Of a stretch of 32,363 nucleotides of DNA, positions 26,942 through 32,363 are shown one piece after another. Positions within the stretch are counted from its first letter, which is position 1; each line of letters opens with the position of its first letter. The notes beneath the pieces were generated by a model. It ran no database searches and was not told where the DNA came from. It was given only the letters and a program-made list of their open reading frames with translations. Source of the stretch: Bryobacterales bacterium (GTDB lineage Bacteria; Acidobacteriota; Terriglobia; Bryobacterales; UBA6623); assembly GCA_028819215.1 (NCBI GenBank), contig JAPPMG010000091.1:1-32363 (forward strand), in the 5' to 3' direction. Made by a program: the position numbers and the translations under genes.

Positions 26942-27457
26942 TCAGGGCTGCGATCCGGAGGGCGCGGAGCCTTGCTTGAGGTAGCCGTAATAGCCGAGAT
27001 CTTGGCCGGTCACGTGCTTGGTTGCCCAGATGATCTGCCCCACATGCCCCGCAAAGTGGGTCAGCACGTGGGTGATCGCGTGCAGCACGGTCACGTCATA
27101 GACCTGGATGCTGCGCATCCGCGTCAGGGAATCGGGTGGCAGGGCCGCCAACAGTGCTTCTGCTTCGGCCACCGTGCCGCTGAGCCGCTCGCTCAAGGCT
27201 TCTGCCGGAAGCGGCTCGCGTGTCGCAAACTCCCAATCCCGGTCCCGGTCGTCTGGCTGGCCGCCCACGCCGGCGAGGATCCACTGGCGCACGTTGCCAG
27301 AAAGATGCAGGACTAGGTTGCCGATCGAATTCTCGATCGCGTGATCGCGGTGCCAGATCTGCTCGGCAGACAATCTGCCGAGGCAGTCGCACACGCGGTC
27401 ACAGCCTTGGCGGAGTTCCGTGCGCGCAACGCGCAGGAACTCCGCGCCAGTCTCCAT
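26942..27457 (-). CDS. DinB-family protein (DUF1572-like four-helix bundle)
   Basis: A 171-residue DinB-superfamily member. The metal-site pattern is His51 (GNLVLHLSGN) and His134-x3-His138 (VLTHFAGHVGQI), with an SIGNLVLHLSGNVRQWI block typical of the group. Some relatives are bacillithiol- or mycothiol-dependent transferases; others have no known function. It follows the NIPSNAP gene by 32 bases on the same strand and is probably the last gene of a three-gene run. Confidence 0.85.
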   Translation of the reverse strand: METGAEFLRVARTELRQGCDRVCDCLGRLSAEQIWHRDHAIENSIGNLVLHLSGNVRQWILAGVGGQPDDRDRDWEFATREPLPAEALSERLSGTVAEAEALLAALPPDSLTRMRSIQVYDVTVLHAITHVLTHFAGHVGQIIWATKHVTGQDLGYYGYLKQGSAPSGSQP

Positions 27458-27489
27458 GTTGGGTATTCCGGGCTACGAGTGCCGACAGA

Positions 27490-27900
27490 TCACCGCAGCG
27501 GCGAGAAATCGGTGGCCTTGAGCCACTGATTCTCGATCCCGGCAACCAGCCTGCCGTCCTTGCGCGATTCCGCAGCGGCGGCTTTCCAAGCTGGATCGGC
27601 GACAAAGGCGGCCCACGACTTCTTGGCTGCCTCGCGGCTGTCGTGCGCGAGGATGTAGACCAGCGTGTTGCCCTTTTCGTCGCCCTCGGTCGGCGTCCAG
27701 TAGCCGATCAGGTCCATGCCGTGCTTGACGAACAGATAGTTGGTGTGATTCCGGAAGCGCGCCATCAGGTCGGGCAGCTTGCCCTCCGCAGCGGTGTAGA
27801 TGCGCATTTCGAAAACGCGTTCGCCCTCTTGTTCTTCGGCGATAGCCGCGAGCGGAGCGAGTAGCAGGAGCGGCAGCAGTGCCGCGAGGATCTTGGTCAT
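27490..27900 (-). CDS. NIPSNAP-family secreted protein
   Basis: A 136-residue protein: signal peptide (ILAALLPLLLLAPLAAIAEE) and one NIPSNAP ferredoxin-like barrel domain (RVFEMRIYTAAEGKLPDLM, FRNHTNYLFVKHGMDLIGYW, LVYILAHDSREAAKKSWAAF, DPAWKAAAAES). These small proteins are widespread in Acidobacteriota and Planctomycetota; biochemical role unknown. A strong AAGGAG lies 6 bases before the ATG (27907-27912). It follows the MDR reductase gene by 29 bases. Confidence 0.9.
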   Translation of the reverse strand: MTKILAALLPLLLLAPLAAIAEEQEGERVFEMRIYTAAEGKLPDLMARFRNHTNYLFVKHGMDLIGYWTPTEGDEKGNTLVYILAHDSREAAKKSWAAFVADPAWKAAAAESRKDGRLVAGIENQWLKATDFSPLR

Positions 27901-27929
27901 GAGGTTCTCCTTAAGGTCATGCAGGTAGA

Positions 27930-28940
27930 TCAGTCGCCAGCGAGTTTGACGACCTGCTTTCCAATGTTAGCGCCGCCGAGCATGCCGATGAACGCGGCGG
28001 CAGCGTTCTCGATACCCTCGGCGACAGTTTCCCGGTACTTGAGCTTGCCGTCCCTGACCCAAGCCGCCATCTGAGCCAGCGATTCGTCGTCATGCTTCCG
28101 GAAGTCGAACACCAAGAAACCCTCGGCGCGGATCCGCTTGGTGATAAAGTGCCACAGCAGGCGTGGTCCAACCGGAGCGTCGACGGCGTTGTACTGGGAG
28201 ATCTGGCCGCAGATCGCCACCCTGGACCTAACGTTCAACTGCTGGAAGACCGCATCGGTGACGGGTCCGCCCACGTTGTCGAAATAGACGTCAATGCCAT
28301 CGGGAGTCGCCGCGCGCAGTGTCTTGAAGAAGCCGTCGCTCTTGTAGTCGACGGCCGCATCGAATCCGAATTCCCCGGTCACCAAGGAGCACTTGTCGGA
28401 ACCGCCGGCGATCCCGACCGCGCGGCAGCCATGCAAGCGGGCGATCTGCCCGACCGCCGAGCCCACCGCGCCGGCAGCGCCGGACACACACACAGTCTCG
28501 CCGGACTCAATGCCGGCGACCTTGAGCAGGCCGTAATACGCAGTCAATCCAGGCATGCCCAGCACTCCCAGATACGCGGACAGCGGTGCCGCGCTGGCGT
28601 CGACAACGCGTAAGTCTTCCGCCGACGCGATGGCGTATTCCCGCCAGCCGAGGGCGCCCGTTACGTAGTCACCTACGGCGATCCGGTCGCTATTCGACTC
28701 GATCACCTGGCCCACGGACGCGCCGACCATTACCTGCCCGATTTCCACGGGAGCGGCATACGACTTGCGACCGCTGATGCGCCCACGCATGTAAGGGTCA
28801 ACAGACATGTAGTGGACCTTGACGAGGCACTCGCCTGCGCCGGGACTTGAGACAGGCGCCTCTTCCAGGCGGAAGTCGGACTGTTTCGGCACACCCACGG
28901 GCCGCGCGGCGAGCACGATGGATCGGTTGGTCACTGGCAA
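27930..28940 (-). CDS. NADP-dependent MDR oxidoreductase (prostaglandin-reductase/CurA-like)
   Basis: A 336-residue zinc-free medium-chain reductase. N-terminal half (VHYMSVDPYMRGRISG, then VGDYVTGALGWREYA) is followed by the Rossmann nucleotide-binding motif SGAAGAVGSAVGQIARLHG and DGIDVYFDNVGG. These are features of the double-bond reductase subgroup (CurA, prostaglandin reductase, leukotriene 12-hydroxydehydrogenase), which reduces alpha,beta-unsaturated ketones or aldehydes. No zinc-ligand pattern is seen. It heads the NIPSNAP-DinB run. The start is TTG 28940 or GTG 28934; TACACT lies 6 bases before the TTG and there is no Shine-Dalgarno sequence. Confidence 0.9.
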   Translation of the reverse strand: MPVTNRSIVLAARPVGVPKQSDFRLEEAPVSSPGAGECLVKVHYMSVDPYMRGRISGRKSYAAPVEIGQVMVGASVGQVIESNSDRIAVGDYVTGALGWREYAIASAEDLRVVDASAAPLSAYLGVLGMPGLTAYYGLLKVAGIESGETVCVSGAAGAVGSAVGQIARLHGCRAVGIAGGSDKCSLVTGEFGFDAAVDYKSDGFFKTLRAATPDGIDVYFDNVGGPVTDAVFQQLNVRSRVAICGQISQYNAVDAPVGPRLLWHFITKRIRAEGFLVFDFRKHDDESLAQMAAWVRDGKLKYRETVAEGIENAAAAFIGMLGGANIGKQVVKLAGD

Positions 28941-28946
28941 ACGGAG

Positions 28947-28952
28947 AGTGTA
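28947..28952 (-). promoter_or_regulatory. -10-like TACACT next to the MDR reductase start
   Basis: TACACT followed by CTCCGT and then the TTG. Transcription would begin at the start codon. The next gene in the run has a strong Shine-Dalgarno sequence, as internal genes of an otherwise leaderless operon would need. Confidence 0.35.
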
Positions 28953-28989
28953 ACAAGCCGCAGGGCAGCCACCTTGCCGCGATGTCGCG

Positions 28990-29658
28990 CTAGAAGCGCC
29001 GCGACCCGAGACGGCGCACGTCGAACTCGGCGGTCTTCGCCACGGCCATCACGGCCATCACGCCGGCTTGAACGGGGTCGGTAACAACCAGATCAGCAGC
29101 GTCGGGGACCGAGCCCGCCATGTTGAGCGAAATGACCAGCAACCCCTTGGCCTGCACGGTCCGTACGGAGCGCTCGATCTCCCCGCCCATCAGGGCACCC
29201 GCCAGCACGACTGCCTCGACCCTCGGGAGGCGGGCTGTCGCCAGTACTGCCTCGGCGATCTGGCGCTCGCCGACCAAGGGGATCGTGTCCACCGAGATGC
29301 GCTCGCCGCGCAGATTGTGGCGGTCCGCTTCGGACACGGCACCGACGACGACTTGGCCCACCTGCGAGCCGCCACCGATGATCACGATGCGCTTGCCAAA
29401 GACGTGGCGGTGAGGGTGGTTGGTCTCGACCGAACGCACGCCATCCAGCCCGGCCAGGGCGTCGACGATGTGGGTCGCCGGCCGCGAGGTCGCGATTTCG
29501 ATCGCGATTGTCTCCACGGGCGCTTGCGCGTCAAGGATGGAAATCCAAGTGATGCGCGCGCCCAAGGCGGCCACGGCCTCGGATACGAGGCGTAGCGCAG
29601 CACCATCGCCCTCCACCTCGATGGCAAGGGCCAATACGTTGTCCGCGTCAGTTCGCAT
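28990..29658 (-). CDS. ACT-domain/Rossmann-like regulatory protein (DUF5612-like)
   Basis: A 222-residue protein. Residues 1-80 form an ACT-like domain (VLALAIEVEGDGAALRLVSE, then HIVDALAGLDGVRSVETN). From about 88 a nucleotide-binding-like fold follows (KRIVIIGGGSQVGQVVVGA), then AVVLAGALMGGEIERSVRTV, GLLVISLNMAGSV and DLVVTDPVQAGVMAVMA. This layout resembles DUF5612 proteins best known from methanogenic archaea, a match made from memory. A ligand-sensing or regulatory role is likely; the ligand is unknown. It diverges from the RbfA-ApbE fusion gene and follows the MDR reductase's 5' end by 49 bases. Confidence 0.7.
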   Translation of the reverse strand: MRTDADNVLALAIEVEGDGAALRLVSEAVAALGARITWISILDAQAPVETIAIEIATSRPATHIVDALAGLDGVRSVETNHPHRHVFGKRIVIIGGGSQVGQVVVGAVSEADRHNLRGERISVDTIPLVGERQIAEAVLATARLPRVEAVVLAGALMGGEIERSVRTVQAKGLLVISLNMAGSVPDAADLVVTDPVQAGVMAVMAVAKTAEFDVRRLGSRRF

Positions 29659-29771
29659 GCCGGGCCCTACCCTGACTCTCAGAATTGCACAGTCGCGCCA
29701 GCAGGCGATGCAGGCACCACAGGAAGTACCGCAACTGGAGAAAAGCGGCTATGCCATGATGAGCACCAGAG

Positions 29772-31106
29772 ATGGCCTCTCACATCCACGAGCGGGCGGC
29801 AAGCACGCTGATGCGAGAGCTCAGCAGAATCGTCTCGCAAGAGGTGCGCGATCCGGCCGTAACGGCCGTCCGAGTGAGCAAGGTCGAGCTCTCACAAGAC
29901 AAGCGCAACGCACACGTCTTGGTCGCGTTCTGGGATCCCAAGGACGGCGAAGAGCCAGATCCAGCCCCCTTGGAAGCGCTCGCGCGTGCTTCCCCGTTTA
30001 TTCGCAAGTCTCTGGCCCGCAGCCTGCGCATGCGTCACGTGCCGGAACTGCGATTCTCCTACGATCTGGCCGAGCAGCACACCAGTCGCATCGAGACCCT
30101 GCTCAAGGGCATTCGCGAGGAAACCAAGAAGGGGCTTGGGGTGCTGTTCGCAGCCATCGCCCTGCAAGCAGTCGGGACCGCTGGTGCCTCGGCGCTGGAA
30201 CGGCTCGAGTCCTCAGCTTCGATCATGGGGAGCGAGTTCCGGATTGCCTGCTATGCCCCCACCAAGAAGCTGGCAGCCGGAGCGGTCACCGCCGCTTTTG
30301 ACGAAGTCCGGCGGGTGGATGCCCTGCTGAGCAACTACAAGCAGGACAGCGAGCTGAGCCGGGTCAACCGGGAGGCCGGTCGCGGCGAAGCGCAGGTTTC
30401 ACAGGAACTGGCCGCACTGCTGGACGGCTGTCTGAGCTACTCGCGTGCAAGCGAGGGCGCCTTCGACATCACCGTCGGGGCGCTGGTCAAGGCTTGGGGC
30501 TTCTATGAAGGCGCGGGCCGAGTGCCCCGCCCGTGGACTCTGTGGTGGGCGAGGAGGAACAGCGGCTATCGGCACCTAGTGGTAGACCGTGCGAAGGGGA
30601 CGGTACGGTTCCTGCGGTCGGGCCTGCAGTTGGACCCGGGAGGTATCGGGAAGGGCTATGCAGTGGACCGTGCGATCGCGGCTTTGCGGAAGTATGGAGT
30701 CGAGACCGCGCTGGTTAGTTCGGGTACTAGCAGCATCTATGCCCTCGGAGCGCCGCCCGGCAACGCCGATGGCTGGGATCTGGACCTCAAGGGAGCCAAC
30801 CCAACCGACAGTGATTTCATCACCGTGACGCTGAAGGACGAGGGCCTATCAACCTCCGGCTCGTACCAAAAGTTCTTCGACAAGGACGGCACGCGTTACG
30901 GCCATATCCTCGACCCACGCACCGGGCATCCGGCGCTGGGCATGAACGCCGTGTCCGTGATCGGGCCGAACGCGATCGACGCCGAGGCGTGGTCGACCGC
31001 GCTCTTCGTCAATGGCGCCAAGTGGGCACGCAAGCATGGCGTCCCGGAGGGGCGAGTGTTGCTCTGCCCGGAGGACGAGGTTTGCAGCTGGCTCGCCGAT
31101 GAGTGA
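29772..31106 (+). CDS. In-frame RbfA-ApbE fusion (ribosome-binding factor A + FAD:protein FMN transferase)
   Basis: A 444-residue protein. Residues 1 to about 117 are RbfA (LMRELSRIVSQEVRDPAVTA, SKVELSQDKRNAHVLV, RHVPELRFSYD), a cold-shock 30S maturation factor. About 145-444 is ApbE, the flavin transferase that attaches FMN to a Thr or Ser of targets: MGSEFRIACYAP, EVRRVDALLSNYKQDSELSR, LDPGGIGKGYAVD (288-299), YGHILDPRTG and AEAWSTALFVNG (404-415). The joint (118-141, KKGLGVLFAAIALQAVGTAG) is signal-peptide-like. A GTG at 30141, with AAGAAGGGG just upstream, could start a separate ApbE. The stop is 19 bases from the convergent radical SAM gene. infB and nusA, usual rbfA neighbours, are absent. 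Confidence 0.85.
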   Translation: MASHIHERAASTLMRELSRIVSQEVRDPAVTAVRVSKVELSQDKRNAHVLVAFWDPKDGEEPDPAPLEALARASPFIRKSLARSLRMRHVPELRFSYDLAEQHTSRIETLLKGIREETKKGLGVLFAAIALQAVGTAGASALERLESSASIMGSEFRIACYAPTKKLAAGAVTAAFDEVRRVDALLSNYKQDSELSRVNREAGRGEAQVSQELAALLDGCLSYSRASEGAFDITVGALVKAWGFYEGAGRVPRPWTLWWARRNSGYRHLVVDRAKGTVRFLRSGLQLDPGGIGKGYAVDRAIAALRKYGVETALVSSGTSSIYALGAPPGNADGWDLDLKGANPTDSDFITVTLKDEGLSTSGSYQKFFDKDGTRYGHILDPRTGHPALGMNAVSVIGPNAIDAEAWSTALFVNGAKWARKHGVPEGRVLLCPEDEVCSWLADE

Positions 31107-31124
31107 GGTTAGCGAAACGGGGCT

Positions 31125-32144
31125 TCAGTTCAGTTCCACACCGGCCGGTGCGGAGCCGGGCGATCGACGGTGCGGGTCGCGGAAGAAGTCAACGGCCGAC
31201 GCCTTGTGCACGCAGGAGATGGTGCAGGCCGGGGCGCACGCTTTCGGCGTACGGTAGGCCCGGCGAATGTCTCCGACGGTGTAATCGGAGAGCGGAATTC
31301 CGGGGGTGCCACGCTGCTGGGAGCAATAGTGCACCAAGCCGTCCTCGCAAATGTAGAGGTAACGGGCACCGGCCCGGCAGTTCCATTTGTTGACCTTCCC
31401 ATGGACCAAGTTGTCTTGGAAGTACGTTAGGCGGCTGTAGCCACGCTTGGAAAGAGCCTTGACGCGCTCGTAAACCCGTCTTTCTTCCTTCCCCAGCGGC
31501 CTGAGCTGGCCATCCCCGTCGTGGATCACGCCGACGGTGCTGGTGAACCCTAGCGCCGTAGCACGCTTGGCAACGGTGTATGCGTCACTTGGGTTGGGGA
31601 TGCCGGAGCCGACGACGGAGTTGATGTTGACCTCGAAGTCAGCGTGCTCTGCCAGCATTTCCAGCTTGCGGTCGAGCACGCGCAGACTCTTCATTGAAGT
31701 CTGGTCCGGCTCGACGTTGTCGATGCTGATCTGCAGGTACTCCAGGCCCGCATCGTTGAGCTGCCGGATACGCGGCGGCCCGAGCAAGTAGCCGTTTGTG
31801 ATCAGGCCCGCGATCATGCCACGGGAGCGGATGTGTTGGATCAGGTCATCCAGCTGCGGGTGCAGCATGGGCTCGCCGCCGCTCAGCGTGATGCAGCTGA
31901 CGCCGAGATCGGCCAATGCGTCGGTGCGCTCGGCCAAGACGTCGAAAGCAACGGGGGAAGAGACATGGTCGTACTCGTTGCAATAGGCACAGGCGATGTT
32001 GCAACGACGAGTCGGGATCATGTGGGCCAAGACCGGATGGTCGGTATCGACCAGCGCCCTGGCAATCATGCGGGCCTCGCGAAGACCGCGGTTGAGGCCC
32101 AGCATCTTGCGGCGAAAGCGCGTGCGCAAGGGTATGTTCGGCAT
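31125..32144 (-). CDS. Radical SAM protein with C-terminal extra Fe-S-type cysteines
   Basis: A 339-residue radical SAM enzyme numbered from ATG 32144. The [4Fe-4S] triad is Cys48, Cys52 and Cys55 (RRCNIACAYC), followed by TLSGGEPMLHP (SAM glycine loop) and LITNGYLL. The C-terminal part has further cysteines (WNCRAGARYLYICEDGLVHYC, then CAPACTISC), a SPASM/twitch-like pattern for auxiliary clusters. It is close in layout to AslB/HpnH-like and peptide-modifying enzymes, but no precursor peptide gene is seen nearby. An in-frame ATG at 32276 would add 44 unrelated residues and cross the TATAAT element, so it is disfavoured. Confidence 0.85.
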   Translation of the reverse strand: MPNIPLRTRFRRKMLGLNRGLREARMIARALVDTDHPVLAHMIPTRRCNIACAYCNEYDHVSSPVAFDVLAERTDALADLGVSCITLSGGEPMLHPQLDDLIQHIRSRGMIAGLITNGYLLGPPRIRQLNDAGLEYLQISIDNVEPDQTSMKSLRVLDRKLEMLAEHADFEVNINSVVGSGIPNPSDAYTVAKRATALGFTSTVGVIHDGDGQLRPLGKEERRVYERVKALSKRGYSRLTYFQDNLVHGKVNKWNCRAGARYLYICEDGLVHYCSQQRGTPGIPLSDYTVGDIRRAYRTPKACAPACTISCVHKASAVDFFRDPHRRSPGSAPAGVELN

Positions 32145-32196
32145 CGCGGTGGCGCGGCGGCAACGGCCAAATCGCCCGCAACCGCCTAACCCGTCA

Positions 32197-32202
32197 ATTA
32201 TA
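32197..32202 (-). promoter_or_regulatory. TATAAT -10 element of the radical SAM gene
   Basis: Perfect TATAAT on the minus strand, 52 bases before ATG 32144, within GGCACTATAATTGACG. Its -35 is weak. It supports ATG 32144 as start. Bases 32277-32363 at the window edge hold no gene that I can support; they include an AT-rich stretch. Confidence 0.5.
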
Positions 32203-32363
32203 GTGCCGGAGCAAGAAGACCCAGCGCCTGCGAAGCGTCCAACCTGCCGATCCGGCTCGCGCACTGTCGAGGGCATGGTGTAGGTTTAGCGAATTATATA
32301 CGAAAATGGGGTGTACGTCAAAAATCTGAGATCGGCTCAGGTTTCGGTGGATCGATGGGCCCA

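Noticed and set aside
31125..32144. Radical SAM enzyme as part of a ribosomally made peptide cluster.
   Set aside because: No short precursor peptide, transporter or partner enzyme was seen within the window on either side.
32145..32276. 44-residue N-terminal extension of the radical SAM protein.
   Set aside because: It is Gly/Arg/Cys-rich without family similarity and spans the TATAAT element at 32197-32202.
32285..32330. ATACGAAAAT near the window end, shared with the right IS repeat at 26569-26578.
   Set aside because: Only about ten bases match; flanking blocks TGTATCA and GGTAGA are absent. The window stops before any IS content can be judged.

Overview
This is a GC-rich bacterial chromosomal window that is almost entirely coding, with both strands used and short gaps between genes. 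The gene set points to an Acidobacteriota-type organism: a DUF1549/DUF1553 cytochrome-like protein coupled to a Tat-exported DUF1501 protein, a DUF6599-like secreted protein, several twin-arginine-like signal peptides and remnants of a sulfatase. DUF1549/DUF1501 pairs are also common in Planctomycetota, so the phylum is an inference from family content and not a proof. Housekeeping genes (coaE, tRNA-Gln, surE, argD-type, rnhA, a pgsA-type synthase, secA, rbfA) are scattered singly among accessory genes rather than in their classical operons.

Layout. 1-4.2 kb: a ThuA-like protein diverges from a BtuF-like cobalamin-binding protein, which converges on an HtrA protease downstream of coaE; then tRNA-Gln. 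4.2-7.2 kb: a tandem duplication of an HlyD-type membrane-fusion protein, including the promoter, with no pump gene beside it. 7.3-8.5 kb: a WYL-domain regulator and a palindrome-rich upstream gap. 8.5-13.1 kb: the two-gene DUF1549/DUF1553-LamG and DUF1501 operon. 13.1-20.2 kb: surE, an argD-type aminotransferase, an enolase-superfamily dehydratase, an M24 aminopeptidase, rnhA, an esterase and a phosphatidyltransferase; several gene ends carry a hairpin that contains the stop codon. 20.2-24.1 kb: the DUF6599-like protein and secA.

24.1-26.9 kb is the accessory patch. It holds a frameshifted and truncated sulfatase, a truncated IS630-type transposase with a frame change at an A7 run, and an intact secreted alpha/beta hydrolase. 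The last two are bracketed by a 42-base inverted repeat (33 of 42 positions identical by hand alignment), so the hydrolase looks like a passenger inside a remodelled insertion sequence. 26.9-32.3 kb: a DinB/NIPSNAP/MDR-reductase run, an ACT-domain protein, an in-frame RbfA-ApbE fusion with a signal-peptide-like segment at the joint, and a radical SAM enzyme.

A pattern across the window: many first genes of transcription units have a TAnnnT (-10-like) hexamer 6-9 bases before the start codon and no Shine-Dalgarno sequence, whereas some genes inside operons have good Shine-Dalgarno sequences. This suggests frequent leaderless transcription. No CRISPR array, rRNA, prophage or recognised defence system is present. 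The most unusual items are the passenger-carrying IS remnant, the RbfA-ApbE fusion, the WYL regulator with its paired palindromes, and the stop-codon hairpins.
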